Assembly: GCF_003576645.1 (NCBI RefSeq)
Contig: NC_044930.1
Location: 19,255,689 to 19,319,688 of the forward strand
Source: Ipomoea triloba
Taxonomy: Eukaryota > Streptophyta > Magnoliopsida > Solanales > Convolvulaceae
Direction: 5' to 3'
Length of the DNA: 64,000 nucleotides
This document shows positions 11,490-21,270 of the stretch, one piece after another; within the stretch, counting starts at the first letter, position 1, and every line of letters starts with the position of its first letter. A model generated the notes under the pieces. That model did not search any database and was not told where the DNA came from. It worked only from the letters and a program-made list of their open reading frames with translations. The position numbers and the translations under genes were made by a program.

Positions 11490-11890
11490 GTGATGAGGAT
11501 GACCTTGCCTCTTTAATTGTTGAAGATGAGGATGACTAGCTCAAAGAGGATTACTTGGCCGAAAATTAAATCAAGTTTGGAGATGAGGTTGACTTGGCCG
11601 AAAATCAGTATGAGGATGACTTGAATTAAAATCAAGATGGGAGATGAGGATGACTTGACCGAATTTAAGTTCAAGAATGAGGATGAGGATGACTTAGCCT
11701 ATTGGAATTAATTCAAGGAGGATGAGGATGACTTAGCTACAAGTCATTTTGGAGATGAGGCTAACTATGTACATTCTTGAAAGGAGGATGAGCATGACCT
11801 ACACTTAATGGTCAACCTAGTATGCCATGCATGATTTACGTGAAACCCAAATCAATAGGGGGAAGAACAAAAATCATTTTTGAGGATGAG
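11490..11890 (+). repeat. Dispersed GATGAGGATGAC repeats in the LTR
   Basis: About ten copies of a GATGAGGATGACTTGGCC-like unit at irregular 30-50 bp spacing (for example near 11490, 11524, 11580, 11608, 11640, 11677, 11721, 11753, 11783 and 11882). Related words (GATGAGGTTAACCA, GAGGCTGACCAAGC, GAGGTTGAGGCTAAC) occur in the pol linker and in the envelope-position ORF. Confidence 0.75.
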
Positions 11891-12283
11891 TATGGCATAA
11901 CCAAGAAGGAAAATAGGATGGTCTATTTTTTATTCAAGAAAGGTGAAGTCAAATTTGCTACAAGGAGCTGAAAATCATCATGAGAAAGTCAGTATACTTG
12001 TCAGAGGCATCAATTATGCTCAAGCAAGAGTCACCGAACGAATATATTTTCAGAGCAGCCTGACTTATGGATTATGAACAAAGTCAAGAGTTCACACTAC
12101 CAAAGTCAAAGATGGATGGCTACAAGTTACAAGGAAAATCATATCAGTGATTGCAGAAAAACGTTGGAAGATTATCAGAAGCAAAAATTCAAATTCATCT
12201 GACGAAGCCATCAAAGTTGACAAAGACCATCTGAAAGCATTTAATGCTCTGAAGAATTACAACGGGCAAATAGCTAATTTAGC

Positions 12284-12291
12284 TATATAAA
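12284..12291 (+). promoter_or_regulatory. LTR TATA box
   Basis: TATATAAA in the context TAGCTATATAAACCC, about 1.17 kb into the LTR. It is the best TATA match in the LTR and would place the RNA start near 12315, making the hairpin array downstream part of the transcribed leader. Inferred from sequence only. Confidence 0.55.
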
Positions 12292-12479
12292 CCCAAAAAG
12301 ACTTGATACAAAGAATGGTGAATGACACAACGAAAAAGAGAATAAAAAATACGGATGAGGTATTAGTACTGAATACACAACAAGTGATATCAGATTTGAA
12401 AGTGCTAAGCAGTGAGCTATACACGAGAGAAATCAAGTCTTAGAAAAGAAATACTTTATTTCTTGAAAAAGAAATCGTG

Positions 12480-12687
12480 GAGTGTAGCTTTGTGCAAAAC
12501 ACTCGGGGGAAACTAAGTGTAGCTGGGAGCAAAACACTTGGTTGATTGCTTTGTGCGAATTACTCGGAGGAGTGCAGCTTTGTGCAGAACACTTGCGGAG
12601 ACTAAGTGTAGCTAGGTGCAAAACACTTGGTTGAAGGGCGTAGCTGGGTGCAAGACGCTCGTGAACGTAGCTGGGTGCAAGACGTTC
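12480..12687 (+). repeat. Array of short hairpins with near-constant loop and varying stems
   Basis: Seven related units. Six have 6-bp arms around a 13-nt loop of the form AGCTNNGNGCARR: 12480-12504 (GAGTGT/ACACTC), 12515-12539 (AAGTGT/ACACTT), 12570-12594 (GAGTGC/ACACTT, imperfect), 12604-12628 (AAGTGT/ACACTT), 12636-12660 (GGGCGT/ACGCTC, one G-U) and 12663-12687 (GAACGT/ACGTTC). A degenerate unit lies near 12543-12567. Stem bases change in pairs between units while the loop stays nearly fixed. The array is 200-400 nt downstream of the TATA box. Confidence 0.75.
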
Positions 12688-13754
12688 GAGTTTGAGTGTT
12701 GCTGTAGCGAAAGTGCATTCGGAGTAGAGGAGTGCTAGAAGAGCACAGATTCACTAATTTATCTGGGTGATTGAAAATAGTGGAATCTCTCCTGGAGGAA
12801 GGAGAAAGTGGAGTAGGAGGATTACATCACCTCCGAACCACTATAAATCCCTGTGTCATTTACTTTATCTGCTCATATATCTGTTTGCATATTTATCTAT
12901 CTAAGCATCACATGCATTGCATATTTTGTCACATTTATTACTCTTGAACTTTATTGGTATACGTGACATCATATTTGCATGCAAGACATATTGCATACTC
13001 AACCTCATCCTGTGAAAGTTATATTTGTCGTTATGCTACGAACCCAACTATTCATTGCATATACTGTTTGATCTGGGTTTGATAGTTCCCACGTCCGCAT
13101 GCGAGCCAAACTTTATATACTCATTATTTGAGTTATTTCTGACGTTTCTAACGTGTTGCATGTTGTGAAACTCTTCATTTTTGCGTAACTTTGATTATAG
13201 CACTTTGCCGTTTATTTATCCGCTGCGCAATTCAAGTTGAATTTATTCACTTGGATTCTTTCTGTTGAAGTGTTATAATATTTTTGAAAAGTTAGAAAAG
13301 TCTATTCACCCCCCCCCCCTCTAAACTTTTCCCTACCTTATCGGGACCAACCACCTCAAACAGTTATACATTATGTATGTGAATTGGGGAGGCATACTAA
13401 TTTTATGGCCATGACTTAAGAACATCTCGGGCCACTAGTCTCCTTAAGCAGTTGGTCTTTCATGAAGTTTTGTTTTACCAACTTTCCTGGGGTATATTCA
13501 TTTGAAATTTTCCATCATGATTTGGTATAATTTGTCAAAATTTTAAGTATTCCTTGTCAATGTGATTTGATTTCGATTCGTTAAAGAATAGCCATAGCAT
13601 CTTTAATTTACTGAAGTCTCTTAAATTTCTTTTTTAAATCTTGGTTAATTAAGGAATAGCCACAGCATATTCAATTTCCTAAGATTATTAAGTTATGATC
13701 TTATAATTTTTTAATTTGGTTGGGGAGTAGCCACAACATCCTTAATCAGATTAC

Positions 13755-13756
<2 letters not shown>

Positions 13757-13821
<65 letters not shown>
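13757..13821. repeat. (TA)n microsatellite
   Basis: About 65 bp of uninterrupted TA. Confidence 0.95.
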
Positions 13822-13823
<2 letters not shown>

Positions 13824-14319
13824 TTATCTTGATCACATAAAGATTACGCAAGGAGTTATGTCTAGTGATCTTATAATTTTTTAATTTGGTTGGCGAGTAG
13901 TCACAACATCCTTTAATCAGTTAAAATTATATATTAAGCGGTATATTTTGATCACATAAAGTTTTAGACATATAATTTGTGATTAATTGTATGTAATATG
14001 ATGGAATTTAGCCCACATGCAATTTTGTTATATTTGTATAATTAATTAGGGTGAAATACTGGACTACGATCATAATTTAGCACACATGCAATTATGTATC
14101 GGAATATAGTTTAGTAGTTTTATCAGTGATGATAGAAATAAATCAATTTATTTAATTTATGGTTATTTGTAAATAATTTTAAATTCTATCATGAAGTTTA
14201 ATTTATTATGTAAACTTTGGATCATATTTCTTGAATTGCCCATAGGGTTAAGGAAAAGGAATTTGATTTCTTTAAGTTTTTTTATCATAATGGTTGTAAT
14301 GAATCCTATTGAATTAAAA

Positions 14320-14590
14320 CTTTAGCCTACAGGTAAGTTTTATGTCACTTGATTCTTCAACTCATTTGATAATTGTTTCATCATAAATAAATTTTCCAAT
14401 TGATTCTAATTGAGTAAATTTTAGCCCACTGGCAAGTTTTATGTCTCTAGATTCTTCTACCTATTTAGTAATTGAGATAAAAACATTATTATAAGGGTTT
14501 TCTTAATTGGATTTAATAGAATTAAAAACTTTAGCCGACAAGCAAGTTTTATGTCAATAAATCCCTCAACCCATGAGATAATAATTTTAT
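14320..14590 (+). repeat. Three degenerate direct repeats of about 100 bp
   Basis: Three blocks contain TTTAGCC-AC-G-CAAGTTTTATGTC followed by a line like ATTCTTCAACTCATTTGATAAT (near 14322, 14422 and 14530), each about 100 bp apart and imperfect. They look like old tandem duplications in non-coding DNA. Confidence 0.5.
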
Positions 14591-15956
14591 CACAATTTCT
14601 TAGAATTTATAAATTTTGTTTAATTATAATTCTAAGTTTCATGGTTTGGTTTGCATTAGCAAAACATGTATTTAGTTACTTCCCAAAATTTAGCCACTCT
14701 TATTAGATTAATCCACAGGACTTACTTGGTTATTTGGACTAACTATAGTAAGTTACGTGATATGATATACTTATTTTGGATTCCAAGAATAAAATGTATC
14801 TTTTAAGCCACATCCTAACTTGGTTTTAGAAGGTGTATTTTGTTTCTTTTAGTATGTCCAACTATGATGGGGAACTATATCTTCATTATTTAGTTGGACT
14901 TTAATTGGAACAAAATATTAATTATTTAGTATACCCAATTAATGGTGGAGAATTGTATCTTCATTTATTAGTTGGTCAAATCAATTATGCGTGTGTATAT
15001 CATTAATTTTGCTGAAGAACAGTGGGAGTGATCATTTAGAAAAGATCATTAAGATGCTCCACTAAAGATAATGGATTCAATTATTGTCTACATACATCCC
15101 AATGCAAATTGGTTTATATGTCAAACACTAAGTCCATCAAATTCCACAAGTATTAATCTTGTTTTTTTTTCATATAAATTCATAAGTTCAAATTATGAAA
15201 CATTTGGTTGTGCAACATATTTATGAAAATGTTGTAACAATATTAAGAAATTTATTAAAACAAAATCATCTAACATGTGGTGCACTGTTATTCTTTAGCG
15301 TTTAATAGAGTCTCTAGTTTCTTCAAAATTGATCATGTGCCATTTTGTTTAGCTCAAAATCAATTTTGTGAGGCATAAAAGTAAGACTCATAATCTTGCA
15401 GTTCATTTTTTTTTAAAGTGGACCTTGAGATTATTTGGGAAGTTATGGTGTATGTTAAGATTCTAAATTTATGGACTTGCAGTTTTGGTTCATTATCTAA
15501 GTTATTGGAATGCTTCTATGACTTAACTATCTTTTTGCTATTTTAATGAGTGAGAGTGACAGACGTGTCAGCCCCAAGCTCTTAAGCCGTTAGAGGTAGT
15601 GTTTAAGTTCAGTTACAAAGATGTCATGGAATACAGTTAGCACTATACTAACATTAAGAGATCTCTACTTAAGACATGCATTTAAGGTTTTTAGAAATCA
15701 TACAATGTACTCTTTTGTACAAATATTTTGGATGGCTTCTTCTCTTCAGTTGTGCACATAATATATTTTGAGAAACATCCCTCAAGTTACCGAGAATAAA
15801 CATTGAGTTTGTTCATGAGAGGCCTAAGTTGGAGAATTAAAATGCATGTGACCATAATGGATACTATTCTGATATGTAAATAAAGGACATATCACTGTGA
15901 TTCGTGTGTTTTGTTCTTTGATGAGGGCTGTGCTGGTACTTGCACCAAGTAGGAGA

Positions 15957-16470
15957 ATGTGAGATTTTCCCTAATAATATATATTATATATTATATATTA
16001 GGGCCTTAATTAAGTAATGCAAGTTGATTAGGCTTGTTAAGAAGTCTGGTTGGACTGAATAACTAGAAGTTGTTATTCAATCAGACTTTGTGCCTATATA
16101 AACCAGGATTGATTGGATACAAGATATTCATTATATAGCACATACAGTTTACGGTACTCATATTGCTTAGTAGACATCAATACACCATCTAGGATTCTGA
16201 GTCAAGTATGAGCCAAATATGACTAACAATGGCTAACAATCTACCGTTCAAGAGGTGTTCCGGCGGTTCCGCATCCTGTATGTTATTATGTGATAAAATA
16301 GAGTCAGTAGTACTAAAAAAAAAACAAAAAATAATAATAATAAATAAATAAATAAACAAAAAAAAAAGTCTAACAATACAATCTATTAAGTTTTCCCAAT
16401 GAATACACACCCGCGATTCTTCTTCCACACTCTTCCTATCTCTATATGCAATAGTTTTCACTCCTAGTTT
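15957..16470 (+). mobile_element. Possible LTR-type element start (weak)
   Basis: TGTGAGATTTTCCC follows the purine-rich AAGTAGGAGAA, as at a polypurine tract/LTR border. A TATATAAA lies near 16096 in a TGCCTATATAAACC context. An A/T palindrome (AATATATATTATATATTATATATTA) follows the start. No right end or TSD could be fixed, so this is only a candidate. Confidence 0.3.
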
Positions 16471-16872
16471 GCTCGGTTTTAACCTTCTTATTGCCCAGTG
16501 TGAGATGCATATGTTGGCTCAGGATCTCCTCACAACATCCAGTCCCCTGAGCCCAAGACTTTCGATTCAAACGCTCTGCCATAGGCTAAATAATATGATC
16601 ATTATCCTATATATGTTCTTCCAATGTCCAACATTGCAGTCACACCACTACCACTTTGTATAGGCCAACCTCCCGTTCCCTCTACATTCACTAGTTGAAG
16701 ATTTCCTTTGAGCTCACGTGATTGTGCCCAGGCAACTGGTCCCCTACAGTCACAAAATCTCGGCATACTTCATCACCCGGTGTAGAGAGATAAGGATCCC
16801 TACTATTCTCTTCCTCTTCACCTACATGTTTTCCACCTTGTCATAGGCACATGTCCTATGGTTGGTTAAATG
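16471..16872. other. Intergenic DNA, nothing recognised
   Basis: No supported coding frame or repeat. It is somewhat C-rich (CCTCCCGTTCCC, CTCTTCCTCTTCACC). The last 8 bases (16865-16872, GTTAAATG) are the left TSD of the following hAT-like element. Confidence 0.5.
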
Positions 16873-17372
16873 CAGGGACGATGACAGAAATATCTTCTAG
16901 TGGGGACGAAATATAAAAATGAAAGAGATGGTTAAAAAAAAAAAAAGAAACACTTTATAAATATAATGATAAATATTATTAGATATAAGCGAAAAATAAA
17001 ACAAATCATATCTTTATAAAAATATTCATAACATATCTCATTATTAATATAAAAATATAAAACACATTATAAATTACATATCTCATTATTAATATAAAAA
17101 TTCATAAGGATTTTTTGAAGCAATAAAGGGAATTGAACCAACAGAAGCACCATTAACAAAATTACTTGCACACAAGATTTTTGAACCTGCGACCTTATAT
17201 ATAGATACACACACATCTACCACCTTATCTATTAATCCATTGTTTACTATGTCTATTTTTTTATATTTATATCTAAAACATGAACTATATATACACATAT
17301 ACATACAACGCTATATAGGGGGTGAGGGTGGGGTGAGTGGGGGCAGCTGCCCCCACAGTGGCTTCGTCACTG
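16873..17372. mobile_element. Non-autonomous hAT-like element, 500 bp
   Basis: Left end CAGGGACGATGACAG and right end (reverse complement) CAGTGACGAAGCCAC match at 11 of 15 positions. They are flanked by 8-bp direct repeats GTTAAATG (16865-16872) and GTTACATG (17373-17380), 7 of 8 identical. The interior is AT-rich and non-coding, with a GGGGGCAGCTGCCCCC palindrome near the right end. TSD length and CAGNG ends are typical of the hAT superfamily. Confidence 0.7.
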
Positions 17373-17380
17373 GTTACATG

Positions 17381-17991
17381 CACCTATGGTTGTACCCAGA
17401 TTGCACCATCATCACCACTCTTCCCTCCAACACAAAGTCTTGGAAGGAGTAGTTTTCTTTCGTCCAATATGTACACGATTTTACACACTACGAGTTGTTG
17501 GGTGGTGGATTGAAAGGCCAAGTCCAACATCCTACCATACATCAAAATTAATGTGGGTGTATACTATGGAAGTATACCAAAATAATGTTGTGTCTTTGTT
17601 ATTAGCTATAACTTTTGGGGTAGTAGTATGTGCTTGATTCAACAATTAGTATCATAGTAGGTCACGAGTTCAGATCCCATTGAAAACATACTATGCAATT
17701 GATGAAGTGCAATTGCTGGGCAGAAACAATTGTTAGCGGTAGTAACACTAACCCTCCAGTTGTCGAACAAGTCGCCGGTTGCCTGGTGGCCTTCTCACAG
17801 GAGAAGGCGACTAGCGAACGTTCGTTGGTAGCTAGTGTTTATTGTCGAAATAGCGCCATAGTTGACCGAAGGGTCGTCGGAACCCTAGTGACAAAAGATG
17901 AAGTTCTTTTAAAAATGGAATTTGTTTATTAATAAAATAAAAATAATATATATATATAGGTTAGTGCAACATCGTATGGTTAAATTATTTC

Positions 17992-18024
<33 letters not shown>

Positions 18025-18037
18025 GTCACTAGAATAA
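17381..18037. other. Intergenic DNA with a TTA microsatellite
   Basis: No recognised gene. A 79-codon open frame (17693-17932) has no visible domain and was not called. A (TTA)n run covers about 17990-18024. The TTCACAGC at 18038-18045 is the left TSD of the hAT element that follows. Confidence 0.5.
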
Positions 18038-18045
18038 TTCACAGC

Positions 18046-18231
18046 TAGCGATGGCAATTATACCCGCACCCAATGGGTTCCCCGCATCCCCGCCCCTACG
18101 GGTTTTAAAATACCCGCACAATTTGGGTAATGAGTGCGGGTATGGGGGGAATTTTATAAACCCGCGCGGGTATGGGGGCGGGTGCGGGGGAAGGTATCCC
18201 CGCCCCGCACTCGCACCCGCACCCACACTTT

Positions 18232-18262
<31 letters not shown>

Positions 18263-18273
18263 ATATATGTGTG

Positions 18274-18309
<36 letters not shown>

Positions 18310-18739
18310 TACACATACACACACACTTGTATTATTAGTATTCATTTATTATATAAGTTTATGTATCTTTTATAATTAAAAATGCATAATGAATTAAACT
18401 TCTTTATGAGCTAGTGCCTCAAGGATTCAATTGAATTATCATCTCATTGTCTTATTTTTTTGTTTATGAAAATTGAAAAGGAACAATATAAATAATATAC
18501 TGAGGAAAGGAACAATATAAATAATATACTGAGGAAACACTTAATACAACTTATACTATCAAACACAATTTTAGTTTCAATTAAAGTCTAACATCATTGG
18601 CTTTTATTAAATTTTAGAGTTATGTTCAAACTTATAAAAAGAATTCATGCGATAATTGGAATTGTAGCAAAATATTTTTATTAGATTTAAATGTAATATC
18701 AATAATTAGAGTTGCGGGTTGGGTATTACCCGCACCCGC
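18046..18739. mobile_element. Non-autonomous hAT element, left part
   Basis: Starts TAGCGATGGCAAT, the terminal inverted repeat partner of TAGGGATGGCAAT at 39801 (minus strand). Its 8-bp TSD TTCACAGC is found at 18038-18045 and 39802-39809. The subterminal region is packed with CCCGC/GCGGG words (18060-18215), which probably act as transposase-binding repeats as in other hAT elements. The rest is AT-rich, with a TA/CA microsatellite and a 29-bp tandem duplication (18481-18538). The element is interrupted after CCCGC (18735-18739) by the LTR retrotransposon E2. Confidence 0.85.
18230..18329. repeat. (TA)n/(CA)n compound microsatellite
   Basis: Alternating TATATA, TGTATG and ACACAC runs within the hAT element. 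Confidence 0.9.
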
Positions 18740-20009
18740 TGATGTTGTGATTATAATGGGAGTGAATGTGAAAGTGGAAGTGGTAAAACGAAGAGTTAAA
18801 CTCTCCGAGTATCGTGTCTCTCAAGGATGGCGAATGGGAATCGAATTAGTGTGTTGGCATCTAAGAGGTTGAAGAGAAAGAGTTACGGGAGTGCTAAGGG
18901 TTGGATTCATTTGTAAGAAGGGGAAGGCTGATAGTGGTTGTATAAAATAAATAAAAGTAAAGTGGAGATTGGGGCTTTAAGCTTTCCCATGTGGTTTATC
19001 TTTGGATGGTTTTGCGAGTGCAAGTTGTAGAATAGACTAGGGAGTTCGTGGCACATCACCAAGTGGCGTCACACTTTGGACTCCCACATCCTCATTCGGT
19101 TAGGGCATTTCGTCGAACACTTTGTCTACCACTCCTATCGGATCTTGTCCTTTCGGACTAAGAACGGAGATGTGGGTGAGTTAAACTCGTGAGTGGCCGC
19201 TATCGCGCACACACTCACTTCCATTGGGTTTGCTACCTAATGTGGCCACAAAAGGCACAAAGCTTGAGGAACATCATCCACACGAGTTCAACATCCAACA
19301 AACAAGCAATTCACAAATCAAAGCAATAATATTAAACATCCACATAGATCTACCATGGGGCCACCAATCCCCTGTCTAATCTACTCTATCATACTAGAGA
19401 AACAAGAAAGAGAAAGGAAAATTCAAAGAAACAAGTATTGAATTAGAAAATGAAGAGAATGGTTCCCAACCTTTTGAGAAGGGGATCTTACAACCTTGAT
19501 CTTGAAAATCCAATCTCCTCTCTTGCCCTTGATCTATTCTAAAACTTATGAAAGAAAGGAATTTTCTCCCAAGAGGGGAGAAAACCCTCTAAATCTATTC
19601 TATCCTATTCTATCAATTTTCTGATCTATTCTCCTCTCTCTTTAGGTTTAGGGCAAAAAGGGATTTATATAGGTGACAAAAAGGGGACAAATTCCCAAAA
19701 TTGCACTTGTCCCGACCACGCTTGCTCACACGCGTGTGAGTGGCGTGGTGGCTCTCTGGAATAATTCCACGCCCAGCCACACGCGTGTGAGGCTGCGTGG
19801 GACGCTACTGCATTTCGGCTTGTTTGTCTTTTGCTCTATTTTAGCTTCAAATCCCTTTCCAACCTGTGAAATACTTCAAAACTCTTTCTAGAAATGTTGT
19901 TAGAAGATTTTAATCGCATTTGAGCTAAAATGCATGCAATTGTTGTATTCGGATGTTAAAACGATGCGCTTTTAATCTAATAAAGACCCCTTATAAGTGC
20001 TATCCTTGG
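18740..20009 (-). mobile_element. 3' LTR of element E2 (minus strand)
   Basis: Nearly identical to 38378-39656 and in the same orientation. On the plus strand it starts TGATGTTGTGATTATA, the complement of the LTR end. It is cut about 10 bp short of the TGATAAGC start by the N at 20010. Its outer flank CCCGC (18735-18739) equals the outer flank of the other E2 LTR (39657-39661). This 5-bp TSD shows that the two LTRs bound one insertion. It holds two nested palindromes (19715-19749 and 19767-19800). Confidence 0.85.
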
Positions 20010-20010
20010 N
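20010..20010. other. Single-N contig join with inverted flanks
   Basis: About 200 bp before the N (19786-19989) is the inverted complement of 20011-20214. Both contigs end within the same LTR sequence but on opposite strands, so the join is suspect. Confidence 0.8.
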
Positions 20011-20214
20011 GGGGTCTTTATTAGATTAAAAGCGCATCGTTTTAACATCCGAATACAACAATTGCATGCATTTTAGCTCAAATGCGATTAAAATCTTCTA
20101 ACAACATTTCTAGAAAGAGTTTTGAAGTATTTCACAGGTTGGAAAGGGATTTGAAGCTAAAATAGAGCAAAAGACAAACAAGCCGAAATGCAGTAGCGTC
20201 CCACGCAGCCTCAA
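20011..20214 (+). mobile_element. LTR fragment, plus orientation
   Basis: Corresponds to about bases 30-235 of the E-family LTR. It stops abruptly after CACGCAGCCTCA, where minus-strand LTR sequence begins. Possibly the start of the E1 5' LTR. Confidence 0.6.
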
Positions 20215-21270
20215 AGAGAAAATACGGAGTGCAAGAGTTGATTCATTTGAAGAAGGGAGAAGGTTGATAGTGGTTGTGTAAAATAAAGTAAAAGTAAAGT
20301 GGAGATTGGGCTTTAGAGCTTTTCCATGTGGTTTATCTTTGGATGGTTTTGGAGTGCAAGTTGTGAATAGACTAGGGAGTTCGTGCACATCACCAAGTGG
20401 CGTCACACTTTGGACTCCCACATCCTCATTCGGTTGGGCATTTATCGAACTTTGTCTACCACTCCTCTCGGATCTTGTCCTTTCGGACTAAGAGCGGAGA
20501 TGTGAGTTTAGACTCGTGAGGCCGTTATCGCGCACACACTCACTTCCTTGGTTTGTACCTAATGTGGCCACAAAAGGCACAAAGCTTGAAGAACATCATC
20601 CACACAAGTTCAACATCCAACAAACAAGCAATTCACAAATCAAAGCAATAATATTAAACATCCACATAGATCTACCATGGGGCCACAATCCCCTATCTAA
20701 TCTACTCTATCATACTAGAGAAACAAGAAAAGAAAGGAAAATTCAAAGAAACAAGTATGAATTAGAAATTGAAGAGAATGGTTACCACCCTTTAGAAAGG
20801 GGATCTTTACAACCTTGATCTTGAAATCCCAATCTCTTCTTGCCCTTGATCTATCTAAAACTATGAAAAAAGAATTTTCTCCCAAGAGGGAGAAAACCCT
20901 CTAAATCTATTCTACCCTATTCTATGCATTTTCTGATCTATTCTCTTCTAGGTTTAGGGCAAAAGGGATTTATATAGGTGACAAAAAGGGACAAATTCCC
21001 CCAAAATTGCCTGGCCGACCACGCTTGCTTCCACGCGTGTGGTGGCGTGGAGCTCCTGGAATATTCCCGCCAGCCACACGCGTGNNNNNNNNNNNNNNNN
21101 NNNNNNNNNCTCCAACCTGTGAAATACTTCAAAACTCTTCCTAGAAATGTTGTTAGAAGAAATTGATCGCATTTGAGCTAAAATGCATGCAATTGTTGTA
21201 ATCGGATGTCAAAACGATGCACTTTAATCTAATAAAGACCCCTTATAAGTGCTATCCTTGGCGCTTATCA
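20215..21270 (-). mobile_element. LTR fragment, minus orientation, with 25-N gap
   Basis: Minus-strand E-family LTR reaching the true LTR start: the plus strand ends CGCTTATCA at 21270. It lacks the LTR end, and 21085-21109 is a run of 25 N. It is followed by 21271-21349, the family's internal 3' end in the opposite sense. Confidence 0.65.
21085..21109. other. Assembly gap, 25 N
   Basis: A run of exactly 25 N inside an LTR fragment, in the CG-rich palindrome zone. Confidence 0.95.

Larger units (their letters stand above)
11110..13362 (+). mobile_element. 3' LTR of the Sirevirus-like element
   Basis: A 2253-bp LTR starting TGTTAGGAAA right after the polypurine tract and ending TCAAACA, with 4-bp inverted ends TGTT/AACA. 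Inside are an array of GATGAGGATGAC repeats (11490-11890), a TATA box (12284), a hairpin array (12480-12687) and an 11-base C run (13309-13319) followed by TCTAAACTTTTCCCTACC. C runs near the LTR end are a feature I associate with Sireviruses. The matching 5' LTR is outside the window, so no TSD can be tested; the bases after the LTR are GTTAT. Confidence 0.8.
13363..15956. other. AT-rich intergenic DNA, no gene recognised
   Basis: No supported coding frame. It holds a (TA)n run (13757-13821), a direct repeat (ATCTTATAATTTTTTAATTTGGTTGG near 13699 and 13869, each followed by GAGTAG-CACAACATCC) and degenerate units around 14320-14590. The last bases, GCACCAAGTAGGAGAA, look like a polypurine tract next to a possible LTR start. 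The block may be the decayed interior of a non-coding LTR element, but no partner LTR is in the window. Confidence 0.4.

Noticed and set aside
12480..12687. Regular repeats as a CRISPR array
   Set aside because: Spacers are short and similar, the repeat itself is the loop of a hairpin, there are no cas genes, and the context is a plant LTR.
17640..17720. GGTCACGAGTTCAGATCCC as the B box of a tRNA-derived SINE
   Set aside because: No convincing A box at the right distance, no tail and no TSD.
17693..17932. 79-codon frame as a host gene
   Set aside because: No recognised domain, no exon structure or promoter, and it lies between transposon borders.
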